DNA from: Bacteroidaceae bacterium
GTDB taxonomy: Bacteria; Bacteroidota; Bacteroidia; Bacteroidales; Bacteroidaceae
Assembly: GCA_017451645.1 (NCBI GenBank)
Contig: JAFTNZ010000033.1
Span: 1-57,180, forward strand
DNA: 57,180 nucleotides
Direction of reading: 5' to 3'
Position numbers and translations under genes: made by a program. The stretch's first letter is position 1; each line of letters opens with the position of its first letter. The notes under the pieces are model-generated. The model had not been told where the DNA came from. It saw only the letters and a program-made list of their open reading frames with translations, and did no database searches. Of the stretch, positions 33,212-42,992 are shown piece after piece.

Positions 33212-33250
33212 AATTGTGTAATTTTACGGCCAAATTCTATTTCTACTAAA

Positions 33251-33721
33251 ATGAGGGGTATTCGATTTATAGGGAGCAGTGATGCTAAAGCCGATGCAAA
33301 AGGCCGAATTTTTTTCCCGGCAAACTTTCGTAAAGTAATGCAGGAAGCCGGTGAAGAAGGTATGGTTATGCGCAAGGATGTCTTTCAGGATTGTCTGGTC
33401 ATCTATCCCGAATCGATATGGGAAACACAGTTGGAAATTTTGCGGGGGAAACTTAGTCGGTGGAATAGTCATGAACAAAATATTTTCAGGCAGTTTACTG
33501 CTGATGCTGAAGTGCTGGTGCCAGATGCCAATGGGCGTATTCTTCTGCCTCGGCGTTACCGCGATATGGTTGGCATTGTACAAGATGTTAGATTTATTGG
33601 GATGGATGACGTGATTGAAGTGTGGGCTCGTGAAAAAGTTGATGCACCTTTCATGTCACCAGAAAAATTCAGTGAAGAATTGGAAAAATTGATGGATTTG
33701 AGCAAAGATGCCGCTCTATAG
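33251..33721 (+). CDS. mraZ: transcriptional regulator MraZ
   Basis: A 156-residue MraZ made of two AbrB-like/SpoVT repeats: residues ~1-70 (DAKADAKGRIFFPANFR) and ~75-140 (DANGRILLPRRYRDMVG), each with the DxxGRxxLP-type signature. MraZ forms a ring and binds repeated TGGG sites upstream of its own gene to control the division and wall cluster. The operator is visible at 33197-33211. Start at 33251 is preferred over an upstream ATG that would lie in the operator. The stop is 16 bp before the rsmH start. It opens the dcw cluster. Confidence 0.95.
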   Translation: MRGIRFIGSSDAKADAKGRIFFPANFRKVMQEAGEEGMVMRKDVFQDCLVIYPESIWETQLEILRGKLSRWNSHEQNIFRQFTADAEVLVPDANGRILLPRRYRDMVGIVQDVRFIGMDDVIEVWAREKVDAPFMSPEKFSEELEKLMDLSKDAAL

Positions 33722-33737
33722 ATATGTGGAGGTGATG

Positions 33738-34673
33738 ATGAAGGGAAAAGAAACGAATAAAGTGAATGGATATCACGTACCTGTGATGTTGCATGAAGCT
33801 TTGGAGGGGATGAATATAACCTCTGGAGGTATCTATGTTGATTTGACATTGGGAGGAGCAGGTCATTCACGTGAAATATTGGCACGTATGGACGAAGATG
33901 CCCATCTTTACGGATTTGATCAGGATGAGGATGCGGAACGGAATATACCTGCTGACTCAAGATTCACTTTTGTACGCAGTAATTTCCGTTATCTGAATAA
34001 CTTCATGCGTTATTATGGCACAGCGGGAAGAGTGGATGCTATTTTGGCGGACTTGGGTGTCTCATCTCATCATCTGGACGAGGCTGAACGTGGATTCTCA
34101 TTCAGATTTGATGGCAGATTGGATATGCGCATGAACAAACGGGCGGGACGGACTGCAGCTGAATTGGTGAATACTCTTAGTGAAGATAGTTTGGCTAACA
34201 TCTTTTATCTTTATGGAGAGTTGAAGAACAGCCGACGTATAGCGACTGCCATTGTGAAAGCAAGAGGAAAACGTCAGATTGAAACGATTGGTGACTTTTT
34301 GGATATTGTCAAACCTCTTTTCGGACGCGAGCGTGAAAAAAAGGAGCTAGCAAAAGTGTTTCAGGCATTACGCATTGAAGTGAATCAGGAGATGGATGCT
34401 TTGCGTGAAGTGCTGCAGGATGCAGTGAAGACTTTGAAGCCGGGAGGGCGGTTGGTGGTCATTACCTATCATTCGTTAGAAGATCGTATGGTAAAGAATA
34501 TGATGAAAACAGGAAATGTAGAGGGGAATGCCAAACAAGATTTTTTCGGACGTGTCACTTCGCCTTTGCGTGCATTGACAGGGAAAGTAATAACTCCAAG
34601 TGAAAAGGAATTGGAACAGAATCCACGTTCACGGAGTGCTAAATTGAGGATAGCGGAAAAAATAGAAGAATGA
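33738..34673 (+). CDS. rsmH: 16S rRNA (cytosine(1402)-N4)-methyltransferase
   Basis: A 311-residue RsmH (MraW). It adds the N4 methyl group of C1402 in the decoding centre. The AdoMet-binding start YVDLTLGGAGHS, then GFDQDEDAERN, ADLGVSSHHLDEAERGFSFRFDGRLDMRMN and the closing VITYHSLEDRMVKNMM and NPRSRSAKLR are all family signatures. Start at 33738 is favoured because GGAGG (33728-33732) lies 5 nt upstream; an in-frame ATG three bases earlier is too close. The stop overlaps the next start by ATGA. Second gene of the dcw cluster. Confidence 0.95.
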   Translation: MKGKETNKVNGYHVPVMLHEALEGMNITSGGIYVDLTLGGAGHSREILARMDEDAHLYGFDQDEDAERNIPADSRFTFVRSNFRYLNNFMRYYGTAGRVDAILADLGVSSHHLDEAERGFSFRFDGRLDMRMNKRAGRTAAELVNTLSEDSLANIFYLYGELKNSRRIATAIVKARGKRQIETIGDFLDIVKPLFGREREKKELAKVFQALRIEVNQEMDALREVLQDAVKTLKPGGRLVVITYHSLEDRMVKNMMKTGNVEGNAKQDFFGRVTSPLRALTGKVITPSEKELEQNPRSRSAKLRIAEKIEE

Positions 34674-35065
34674 GGAACGAAGTTTTGGACAGACAGGGTG
34701 AAATGCCCAAAAGCAATGGTGAGGATAACAAGCGGGGAGATGTGTCCTCAACAGGAAGGAAGATTACTTTGAAAAGTATTTTTCTAGGAGATTTTCTGAT
34801 AGGAGGATTTTTACGTAGGCAGGCATTGTTGTTGGCACTGATTACCATATACACAGTGATATACATAAGCAACCGGTATTCCTGCCAGCAGGAAATGATA
34901 GAAATAGATCGCTTGCGCAAACAGTTGGTGGATATTAAATACGATGCATTGACACGGTCAAGCGAGTTGACAGAGCGTACCCGGCAGTCTCGCATAGAGG
35001 AGTATGTGTCGGAGAAGAACAGTGAACTGCAGACATCAACGGCTCCACCCTATGTCGTGGAATGA
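34670..35065 (+). CDS. ftsL: FtsL-like cell division protein
   Basis: A 131-residue bitopic protein: a basic cytoplasmic region of ~50 residues, one membrane helix (RRQALLLALITIYTVIYISNRY), then a short periplasmic coiled coil (EMIEIDRLRKQLVDIKYDALTRSSEL). This layout, and its place between rsmH and ftsI, fit FtsL, which joins FtsB and FtsQ to activate FtsW-FtsI. Sequence similarity among FtsL proteins is weak, so the call rests mainly on topology and synteny. The cytoplasmic part is longer than in E. coli, as in other Bacteroidetes. Translationally coupled to rsmH. Confidence 0.82.
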   Translation: MRNEVLDRQGEMPKSNGEDNKRGDVSSTGRKITLKSIFLGDFLIGGFLRRQALLLALITIYTVIYISNRYSCQQEMIEIDRLRKQLVDIKYDALTRSSELTERTRQSRIEEYVSEKNSELQTSTAPPYVVE

Positions 35066-35113
35066 GTGGTTTAGAAAAAAGAGAGTATAGAACGTTTAAA
35101 ATAAAGGTATATC

Positions 35114-37267
35114 TTGGATTTTAGAAAGAACATATCGATGCGCTACTTCTCTGTAGTTGCCATCATGGTGGTTGTAGCATTGTCTATCATTGTAAAAGCT
35201 GCTTTCCTGATGTTCGCCCGACGCGATTATTGGGAAGAGGTGGCTGCACGCTTCGTGAAGGTCGATATTGTGAAGAAACCGAATCGGGGAAACATTCTCT
35301 CTGCTGACGGCCAACTGATGGCCAGTAGTTTACCTGAATATAAGATATTCATGGATTTCATGACAGCAGAATCGAAAAAAAATCCTGAGAAGCGGGAGAA
35401 AGATCAATATCGGAGAGATACACTGTTGCAAAACAACATTGACTCTATTTGCCGAGGGTTGCATCGCATATTTCCAGAAAAAAGTGTGGCAGAATTCAAG
35501 GCTCATCTGCTCAAGGGAAGGAAAAAGAAGAGCCGCAATTGGCCCATTTACCCTAAGCGTATATCATACATACAGTACAAGGAAGTAAAAAAATTGCCCG
35601 TGTTCCGGATGAACCAGTATCGAGGAGGATTTATCGGATTGCCCTTCAGTCGACGAAAAAAACCTTTTGGTTCATTGGCAATGCGCACGTTGGGCGATAC
35701 TTTCATCGGATATCCAGATTCCGCAAAAAACGGATTGGAATTGGCTTACGACTCTATCTTGAAAGGTGAAAACGGATTGATACATCGGCAGAAAGTAAAA
35801 AATACCTATCTTGATATCGTAGATAAAGCTCCTGTAGATGGTGCTGACATTGTGACAACCATTGATGTGAATATGCAGGATATAGCAGAAAAAGCATTGG
35901 TGGACAAACTCGTTGAATTGAAAGCTTCGATGGGAGTAGCTTTGTTGATGGAGGTGAAAACAGGAGAAGTGAAAGCAATAGTCAATATGACGCGTGCTGC
36001 TGATGGAAAATATTATGAAATGCAGAATCATGCAGTGTCGGCATTAATGGAACCAGGATCGACTTTCAAGACTGCTTCAATGATGGTGGCATTGGAAGAT
36101 GGAGTCATCGATACATCTACGGTGGTCGATACAGGATGTGGGATTTACAATATGCATGGCAGCAAAATGAAAGATCACAATTGGTATCGTGGAGGTTATC
36201 AGCAACTCACAGCCACAGAAGTGATGATGGTATCATCAAATATAGGTGTGTCTCGTTTGATTGATGATTATTATTACAAACAGCCGGAGAAATTTGTTGA
36301 TGGCCTTTATCGTATAGGGATGGCCGCTGATTTGGAATTGCCTTTTGCCGGGTCAGCCACTCCACGTATCAAACGACCCAGTAGTCCTTATTGGTCTAAG
36401 ACAGCTTTGGCGTGGATGTCTATCGGATATGAAACGCAAATACCTCCTATCAACACATTGGCTTTTTACAATGCCATAGCTAATGGGGGAGTAATGGTAA
36501 AACCGAAATTTGTGAAATCCGTGGTACGAGGAGGTGAAGTTGTAGAGGAGATTCCTACTGAAGTTCTTATACCTGCTATATGTTCGGAAACAACCTTGAA
36601 GAAGGTACAATATATGTTGGAAATGGTGGTGAGCAAGGGATTGGGAAAAAAGGCGGGTAGTAAACAATTTGCAGTAGCAGGTAAAACGGGTACGGCTCAA
36701 GTGTCACAAGGTGCTGCCGGATATAAGAGCGGGCCGATGCAATATTTGGTGAGTTTCTGTGGATACTTTCCTGCAGATCAACCCAAATACAGCTTGCTTG
36801 TGGCAATTTGTAAGCCTGGGTATCCTGCTTCAGGAGGAGGAATGGCTGGGCCTGTTTTCAGTCGCATAGCTGAACGGGTGATGGCTGGTAGTCTGAAGCG
36901 CAGTTTGGCAGAAGCTGCAGATTCGGGTGCTGTGAGGGTTCCTGATGTCAAACCTGGTGAACTCGGTGATGCACGTTATTTGCTTGACGAGTTAGACATA
37001 GAAAGTGAATGGGATGGATATTATCAGAAGGCTGGTGTTTATGGTAAGGCTGATATTGTAGGTGAAGAAGTGTTACTGACACAAATGGAGGTGGTTGACG
37101 GGCGTGTTCCGGATGTACGTGGAATGGGAGCCAAAGATGCTGTCTATCTGATGGAGCGTAGTGGGCTGAGAGTGATGGTCAATGGAGTCGGTAAAGTTTC
37201 TTCCCAAAGTATTGCGGCAGGAAGTCGGGTGGTGAAGGGGCATACGGTGGTGCTGAAAATGAAATAA
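35114..37267 (+). CDS. ftsI: division-specific penicillin-binding protein (FtsI/PBP3-type) with PASTA domain
   Basis: A 717-residue class B PBP, the septal transpeptidase. An N-terminal membrane helix ([24 protein letters not shown]) is followed by the dimerisation region and the transpeptidase domain with S316-T-F-K319, SxN at S374-N376 and K524-T-G526. The C-terminus has a PASTA domain ([21 protein letters not shown]), found in many Bacteroidetes and Firmicutes FtsI/Spo proteins. The start is probably TTG at 35114 (AAAGG upstream); an ATG at 35138 would remove eight residues. It follows ftsL by 48 bp and should work with FtsW encoded downstream. Confidence 0.95.
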   Translation: MDFRKNISMRYFSVVAIMVVVALSIIVKAAFLMFARRDYWEEVAARFVKVDIVKKPNRGNILSADGQLMASSLPEYKIFMDFMTAESKKNPEKREKDQYRRDTLLQNNIDSICRGLHRIFPEKSVAEFKAHLLKGRKKKSRNWPIYPKRISYIQYKEVKKLPVFRMNQYRGGFIGLPFSRRKKPFGSLAMRTLGDTFIGYPDSAKNGLELAYDSILKGENGLIHRQKVKNTYLDIVDKAPVDGADIVTTIDVNMQDIAEKALVDKLVELKASMGVALLMEVKTGEVKAIVNMTRAADGKYYEMQNHAVSALMEPGSTFKTASMMVALEDGVIDTSTVVDTGCGIYNMHGSKMKDHNWYRGGYQQLTATEVMMVSSNIGVSRLIDDYYYKQPEKFVDGLYRIGMAADLELPFAGSATPRIKRPSSPYWSKTALAWMSIGYETQIPPINTLAFYNAIANGGVMVKPKFVKSVVRGGEVVEEIPTEVLIPAICSETTLKKVQYMLEMVVSKGLGKKAGSKQFAVAGKTGTAQVSQGAAGYKSGPMQYLVSFCGYFPADQPKYSLLVAICKPGYPASGGGMAGPVFSRIAERVMAGSLKRSLAEAADSGAVRVPDVKPGELGDARYLLDELDIESEWDGYYQKAGVYGKADIVGEEVLLTQMEVVDGRVPDVRGMGAKDAVYLMERSGLRVMVNGVGKVSSQSIAAGSRVVKGHTVVLKMK

Positions 37268-37319
37268 AAGAATTGTAGGTTTCTCTTGTGGTCACCTAAA
37301 TAATAAATGTAGGTATAAA

Positions 37320-38765
37320 ATGAATTTGAAAGAACTGATAGCGGGTTTGCCGATTGTGGAGACCGTGGGTTGCATAGACAAGGAAATTATTGGCATAGAC
37401 ATTGATTCGCGCCAAATAAAGCAAGGATACCTTTTTATCGCTCTTAAAGGTACGGTTGCTGACGGACACGTTTATATAAACAACGCTATTGCTGCTGGTG
37501 CAGTAGCTGTTATTTGTGAAGAAATACCGATAGAAAGAGATGATTCAAAGGTGTCTTATGTGAAAGTGAAAAGCACTGAGAGTGTATCCGGATGCATTGC
37601 TACAACATTTTTTGGGAAACCTACGGAACGAATAAAATTGGTTGGAGTGACAGGTACAAATGGAAAGACCACTGTAGCCACACTGCTCTATAAATTATTT
37701 CGTCAGATGGGGCATAAAGTGGGATTAATATCTACCGTATGCAATTACATTGATACGGAGGCCGTGGCTACAGATCATACAACTCCTGACCCTATCACTC
37801 TGAATCGTCTGTTAGCACGCATGGTCGATGAAGGGTGTGAATATGCTTTTATGGAAGTAAGTTCGCATGCAGTGGTACAACAACGTGTTGGTGGATTAAA
37901 GTTTTTTGGTGGTATTTTTACCAATCTGACACGAGACCATCTTGATTACCATAAAACGGTAGAGAATTATCTGAAGGCTAAAAAGAGCTTTTTCGATAAC
38001 TTGCCATCTGATGCTTTTGCGCTGACTAATGTTGATGATAAGAATGGTTGTGTGGTAATACAGAATTCTTTGGCTACGGTCAAAACATATTCTCTCAGGA
38101 GTATGGCTGATTACAGAGGGAGGATTGTCGAAGAGTATTTGGGTGGAATGCTCATCAGTATTGATGGACATGAAGTTGCTGTCCAGCTAATGGGACGTTT
38201 TAATGTTAGCAATTTATTGGCTGTTTATGGAGCAGCTCTGATGTTGGGAAAAACTCAAGAAGAGGTTTTGCGTCTGCTAAGTGTACTTACACCTGTAGCC
38301 GGTCGGTTCGAAACTGTACAGAAATCGCAGGGATACATTGCTGTGATTGACTATGCTCATACTCCTGATGCTATAGCTAATGTATTAGGTGCTATACGTG
38401 AAGTCACTGCAGGAAAAGGAAGAATAATCACTGTAACAGGTGCAGGAGGTAATCGTGACAAAGGAAAGCGTCCTCTGATGGCTGCTGAAGCAGCCAAAGG
38501 CAGTGACCTGCTTATCTTGACTTCAGATAACCCCCGATGGGAAGAGCCGGAAGAAATAATTTTTGATATGATGGCTGGACTCAATGAAGGGCAGCGCACG
38601 CGCACATTGTCCATTTCCGATCGTCGCGAAGCCATTCGGACTGCTTGTATGATGGCTCAGCAAGGAGACGTTGTGCTTGTAGCAGGCAAAGGGCATGAAA
38701 ATTATCAAGAAGTGAAGGGGGTAAAACACCATTTTGATGATAAGGAAGAGGTAGAGAAAGTGTAG
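37320..38765 (+). CDS. murE: UDP-MurNAc-tripeptide synthetase (mDAP-adding)
   Basis: A 481-residue MurE. It adds meso-diaminopimelate to UDP-MurNAc-Ala-Glu in the cytoplasm with ATP. The ATP loop GTNGKTT is at 112-118; [18 protein letters not shown] and [12 protein letters not shown] follow, and the amino-acid specificity motif is DNPR (SDNPRWEEP), the form that selects diaminopimelate rather than lysine. That agrees with a Gram-negative wall. It sits 52 bp after ftsI and 74 bp before mraY in the same direction. Confidence 0.97.
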   Translation: MNLKELIAGLPIVETVGCIDKEIIGIDIDSRQIKQGYLFIALKGTVADGHVYINNAIAAGAVAVICEEIPIERDDSKVSYVKVKSTESVSGCIATTFFGKPTERIKLVGVTGTNGKTTVATLLYKLFRQMGHKVGLISTVCNYIDTEAVATDHTTPDPITLNRLLARMVDEGCEYAFMEVSSHAVVQQRVGGLKFFGGIFTNLTRDHLDYHKTVENYLKAKKSFFDNLPSDAFALTNVDDKNGCVVIQNSLATVKTYSLRSMADYRGRIVEEYLGGMLISIDGHEVAVQLMGRFNVSNLLAVYGAALMLGKTQEEVLRLLSVLTPVAGRFETVQKSQGYIAVIDYAHTPDAIANVLGAIREVTAGKGRIITVTGAGGNRDKGKRPLMAAEAAKGSDLLILTSDNPRWEEPEEIIFDMMAGLNEGQRTRTLSISDRREAIRTACMMAQQGDVVLVAGKGHENYQEVKGVKHHFDDKEEVEKV

Positions 38766-38839
38766 AATTAGAGATTTGAGAAGCAAGTGCGGATTAATGA
38801 ATCTGTCCATTAAGGTTAAATTTTAGATAAAATTCGAAA

Positions 38840-40114
38840 ATGCTATATTATCTGTTTGATTATTTACAGCAAATTGATTTTCCAGGTGCACGGATGATGG
38901 GGTATGTCTCGTTCAGATCGTTGACTGCTGTTATTTTAGCATTGCTGATTTCGGCTATTTTCGGTGAACGGTTTATCAAATTTCTGAAAAAACGTCAGAT
39001 TACCGAGACACAGCGAGACCCTGCTATAGATCCCTTTGGAGTGGAGAAGAAAGGAGTTCCTTCTATGGGAGGAGTCATTATTATTGTGGCAGTGTTGGTT
39101 CCCTGTCTTTTATTAGGGAAACTGGGGAACATTTATATGCAGTTGATGATTGTTACTACGCTTTGGTTGGGTATTTTAGGGTTTGCGGATGACTATATTA
39201 AAATCTTTCATCACAATAAAGAAGGGTTGCATGGACGCTTTAAAATTATCGGACAAGTAGGATTAGGGCTTATTGTGGGAGTGACTCTTTATCTGAGTTC
39301 TGATGTAGTGATGCGAGAAAATGTGGAAGTGACAAATTCTAAAGGAGGAGGTCATATCGAAGTGGTACACCGTGCAGAAAATAAGAAATCGACTAAGACG
39401 ACCATTCCTTTTGTGAAGAATAATAACTTGGATTATGCAGATTTGACGGCCTTTATGGGAGAGCATGCGCAGGCGGCAGGATGGATTCTGTTTGTCATTG
39501 TTACTATATTGGTGGTAACGGCTGTATCAAATGGAGCAAATCTCAATGACGGCATGGATGGTATGGCAGCAGGAAATTCAGCCATTATTGCTGCCACGTT
39601 GGGAGTGTTGGCCTATGTGTCGAGTCATACAGCATATGCGGCCTATTTGAATATCATGTATATTCCTGGGGCTGAAGAGTTGGTGGTTTTTGTCTGTGCT
39701 CTGGTAGGTGCTTTAGTGGGATTTCTTTGGTACAATGCCTATCCTGCTCAGGTATTCATGGGTGATACAGGAAGTCTAACCATTGGAGGTATTATAGCTG
39801 TTATAGCCATTATCATACACAAGGAGTTGCTCATACCGGTACTCTGCGGAGTTTTCTTGATAGAGAATCTGAGTGTCATTCTACAGGTAAAGTATTTTCA
39901 GAAAGGGAAGCGTCATGGACGGAAGCAGCGTATATTTAAGCGTACACCCATACATGATCACTTTCGCACACTGCCATCGATGCTTGATCCTGAATGTTCT
40001 TATCTGATTATGGGGCCGAAGAGTGTTTTTCACGAATCGAAAATTACCGTTCGTTTCTGGATTGTCACTTTGGTATTAGCTGCCATTACCATCATCACGT
40101 TGAAAATAAGATAA
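38840..40114 (+). CDS. mraY: phospho-MurNAc-pentapeptide translocase
   Basis: A 424-residue membrane enzyme with about ten helices. It makes lipid I from UDP-MurNAc-pentapeptide and undecaprenyl phosphate. Signature parts: KKGVPSMGG (MraY signature 1), GFADDYIKI with the paired aspartates, NLNDGMDGMAAG, GDTGSLTIGG and the HHH-like loop near PIHDHFRTL. It is longer than the E. coli enzyme (360 residues) owing to an extra hydrophilic loop of ~50 residues between helices (VMRENVEVTNSKGGGHIEVV onwards), which I believe is usual in Bacteroidetes. Confidence 0.97.
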   Translation: MLYYLFDYLQQIDFPGARMMGYVSFRSLTAVILALLISAIFGERFIKFLKKRQITETQRDPAIDPFGVEKKGVPSMGGVIIIVAVLVPCLLLGKLGNIYMQLMIVTTLWLGILGFADDYIKIFHHNKEGLHGRFKIIGQVGLGLIVGVTLYLSSDVVMRENVEVTNSKGGGHIEVVHRAENKKSTKTTIPFVKNNNLDYADLTAFMGEHAQAAGWILFVIVTILVVTAVSNGANLNDGMDGMAAGNSAIIAATLGVLAYVSSHTAYAAYLNIMYIPGAEELVVFVCALVGALVGFLWYNAYPAQVFMGDTGSLTIGGIIAVIAIIIHKELLIPVLCGVFLIENLSVILQVKYFQKGKRHGRKQRIFKRTPIHDHFRTLPSMLDPECSYLIMGPKSVFHESKITVRFWIVTLVLAAITIITLKIR

Positions 40115-40159
40115 GAGTGAAGAACGAAGAAATCAATGTTTAATGTTAAGGAGAAAAAT

Positions 40160-41593
40160 ATGAATGACGATAAAGGACACCTGAATTTTCCTCATGAAGG
40201 AGGGGGTGGAAATAGCCGAAGCGATTTTCACTGTGAGAAATCGGGTCGGTCTCGTATTGTAATATTGGGAGCTGGCGAAAGCGGAGTGGGAGCTGCTGTG
40301 TTGGCGAAGAAAGAGGGATTGGAAACATTTGTGTCGGATGCATCGTCCATCAAGTCCCATTATAAGGCACTGCTCGATTGTCATGGAATTTCTTGGGAAG
40401 AAGGTCAGCATACGGAAGATCTTATACTTTTTGCCCACGAGGTGATAAAAAGTCCCGGTATACCCAAAGAGGCTCCTATTGTGCAAAAGATAATGGCACA
40501 CGGGATACCAATTATCTCGGAAATAGAGTTTGCAGGACGGTATACTGATGCTACCATGGTGTGCATTACTGGTTCGAATGGAAAAACCACTACTACATCC
40601 CTCATTTATCATATTTTTAAAGAAGCTGGACTTGATGTAGGATTGGCTGGGAACATAGGGCAGAGTTTGGCATTGCAGGTGGCCACCCGAGACCATAAGT
40701 ATTATGTGGTGGAGTTAAGTAGTTTTCAGCTTGATAATATGTATGGTTTTAGAGCAAACATAGCTGTAATGATGAACATTACCCCCGATCACTTGGATCG
40801 TTATGAGGGGGAGATGCAAAACTATGTGGATGCGAAATTCCGTATCCTGCAGAATCAGACGCCAGAAGATGCCTTCGTATTTTGGAACGATGATCCTGTT
40901 ATCCGTCGTGAATTGCGTCGATACGGTATCGAGGCACGTCTGTGTCCTTTTGCCATAGCTAAAGCGCAGGGATTGGTAGCCTATACAGAAGATCGTTACC
41001 TCTGTTTTGAGGGGGCTATTGATTCTGAAGTTCCTTCTTTTAATATGGAACAGGAGGAGTTGGCACTGACAGGAGAACATAACCTCTACAATTCCATGGC
41101 TGCAGGAATTTCAGCAGGTTTGGCAGGAATACGTAAGGAGGATATCCGACGCGCATTGGCCACATTCGGTGGTGTGGAACATCGGTTAGAGAAACTGGGA
41201 AGGGTGAAGGGTATAGAATATATCAACGATTCAAAGGCTACGAATGTAAACTCTTGTTGGTACGCTTTACAAAGCATGACGGCTCCTACCGTGCTTATAC
41301 TTGGAGGGAAGGATAAGGGAAATGACTATGCGGAAATCATACCGTTAGTCAAAGAAAAGTGCAAAGCATTGGTTTATTTGGGGGTGCATAACGAAAAGTT
41401 GCATGATTCGTTTGACTCTATAGGAATACCTGTGGCTGATGTACAGAGTATGAAGGCGGCTGTAGAAACTGCTACTAGTATGGCAGTGTCTGGAGATACA
41501 GTGTTGCTTAGCCCTTGTTGTGCCAGTTTTGACCTTTTTATGAGTTATGAAGATCGTGGAAGGCAGTTCAAGCAGTGTGTAAAAGAGTTATGA
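40160..41593 (+). CDS. murD: UDP-MurNAc-L-alanine:D-glutamate ligase
   Basis: A 477-residue MurD that adds D-glutamate to UDP-MurNAc-Ala. The core begins with the Rossmann-like ILGAGESGVGAAVLAKKEG near residue 32, the ATP loop is GSNGKTTTTSL, then MNITPDHLDRYEG and the closing NDSKATNVNSCWYAL and LLSPCCASFDLF. Start at 40160 is chosen because AAGGAG lies 7 nt upstream. The first ~31 residues, rich in Gly, His and Ser, precede the usual start of the family and match nothing I know. It is the third ligase of the cluster by position, out of pathway order as is usual. Confidence 0.95.
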   Translation: MNDDKGHLNFPHEGGGGNSRSDFHCEKSGRSRIVILGAGESGVGAAVLAKKEGLETFVSDASSIKSHYKALLDCHGISWEEGQHTEDLILFAHEVIKSPGIPKEAPIVQKIMAHGIPIISEIEFAGRYTDATMVCITGSNGKTTTTSLIYHIFKEAGLDVGLAGNIGQSLALQVATRDHKYYVVELSSFQLDNMYGFRANIAVMMNITPDHLDRYEGEMQNYVDAKFRILQNQTPEDAFVFWNDDPVIRRELRRYGIEARLCPFAIAKAQGLVAYTEDRYLCFEGAIDSEVPSFNMEQEELALTGEHNLYNSMAAGISAGLAGIRKEDIRRALATFGGVEHRLEKLGRVKGIEYINDSKATNVNSCWYALQSMTAPTVLILGGKDKGNDYAEIIPLVKEKCKALVYLGVHNEKLHDSFDSIGIPVADVQSMKAAVETATSMAVSGDTVLLSPCCASFDLFMSYEDRGRQFKQCVKEL

Positions 41594-41636
41594 GTTGGTT
41601 TAGGGGTGTATTATTCATAAATCGAAGTGCAATTAT

Positions 41637-42992
41637 ATGGATTTATTAAAGAGTCTTTTCAAGGGAGATAAAGTAATCTGGGTGGTTTTCATGACTTTGT
41701 GTCTTATCTCTATCATAGAAGTGTTCAGTGCGGCCAGTACGCTCACTTATAAGAGTGGTGATCACTGGGCACCCATTGCACAGCATAGCCTTTATTTGCT
41801 GTTGGGAGCCGGGGTGGTGGTGATAGTGCACAATATTCCATGCAAATTGTTGCGTCTTATTCCCGTATTGACATTGCCTGCGGGTATTATATTGTTACTG
41901 GTTGCTATGCTGTTCGGTGAAAGAGTGAATGGAGCTGGTCGATGGTTACCAATTTTTGGAATACAGTTTCAGCCGTCGGAAATAGCCAAAATGGCTGTTA
42001 TTACTTCTACAGCCCTTATTCTGTCAATGATGCAAGGCGAAAGCAATGCACAACCGAAAGCTTTTAGGTACATTCTTGGGATAGTGGGAGTGAATTGTTT
42101 ACTTATTGCTCCAGAGAATTTCTCAACAGCAGGAATGCTTTTTATGGTAACCTTGTTGTTGATGTATATTGGGAGAGTGTCTATGAAACAATTGGGTAAA
42201 TTATTGGGAGTCATTACTGTAGCTGCAGGGATTGCTGTTGCTGCACTTTTTGCCACTCCAGAGAAAGTTCTCAATGAGACTCCAGGATTGCACCGTGCCA
42301 TTACTTGGAAGAATCGTCTGACGGAATTTTTTGTCAGCAAAGATGTGTCGCCTCAAGACTACGACATAGACAAAAATGCACAGAAGGCACATGCAAGCAT
42401 TGCTATTGCTACAAGTCATGTAGTAGGGAAAATGCCAGGAAATTCAGTGGAAAGGGATTTTCTCTCTCAAGCTTTTTCTGATTTTATCTTTGCTATTATC
42501 ATTGAAGAATTGGGATTGCTTGGTGGAGGATTTGTCGTTTTTCTATACATAATCCTTCTTATCAGAGCAGGACGTATAGCTGGGCAGTGCGACAAGAAAT
42601 ATTTGTCACTATTGGTTATGGGTATAGCCTTGTTATTGGTAGCACAGGCTATGTTAAATATGATGGTGGCTGTCGGGTTATTTCCTGTAACAGGACAACC
42701 TCTCCCCCTAATAAGTAAAGGCGGTACATCTACATTGATCAACTGTGTTTATATCGGCATCATTCTCAGTGTGAGCTGTTATGTGGAACAGATGAAGAAA
42801 AATCAGATTGCTATTCCTGTTACGGAGTCAGAAGAAAATGAGGGGCTATCTGCTGAAAATGAGAGTGAAGAGATAATTGAAATTGTAAATAAAGAAAACA
42901 TATCGGAAGCATGGACAACATCAGAGTTATCATTAGCGGAGGAGGTACTGGCGGACACATCTTCCCCGCAGTATCCATCGCAGACGCACTGA
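41637..42992 (+). CDS. ftsW: FtsW, septal peptidoglycan polymerase (SEDS family)
   Basis: A 451-residue SEDS protein with about ten membrane helices. FtsW polymerises lipid II at the septum together with the class B PBP. Family signatures: GAGRWLPIFGIQFQPSEIAKMAVI with the conserved Gln-Pro-Ser-Glu, and VGLFPVTGQPLPLISKGGTSTLINC near the end. After the last helix a hydrophilic acidic tail of ~65 residues follows. The final 27 codons overlap the murG start by 82 bp in another frame, unusually long for this cluster; the end of FtsW may be a read-through extension of a once shorter gene. Confidence 0.95.
   Translation: MDLLKSLFKGDKVIWVVFMTLCLISIIEVFSAASTLTYKSGDHWAPIAQHSLYLLLGAGVVVIVHNIPCKLLRLIPVLTLPAGIILLLVAMLFGERVNGAGRWLPIFGIQFQPSEIAKMAVITSTALILSMMQGESNAQPKAFRYILGIVGVNCLLIAPENFSTAGMLFMVTLLLMYIGRVSMKQLGKLLGVITVAAGIAVAALFATPEKVLNETPGLHRAITWKNRLTEFFVSKDVSPQDYDIDKNAQKAHASIAIATSHVVGKMPGNSVERDFLSQAFSDFIFAIIIEELGLLGGGFVVFLYIILLIRAGRIAGQCDKKYLSLLVMGIALLLVAQAMLNMMVAVGLFPVTGQPLPLISKGGTSTLINCVYIGIILSVSCYVEQMKKNQIAIPVTESEENEGLSAENESEEIIEIVNKENISEAWTTSELSLAEEVLADTSSPQYPSQTH

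Noticed and set aside
33194-33250. Upstream ATG for mraZ
   Set aside because: It would place the MraZ box and promoter inside the coding region; MRGIRFIG at 33251 fits the family.
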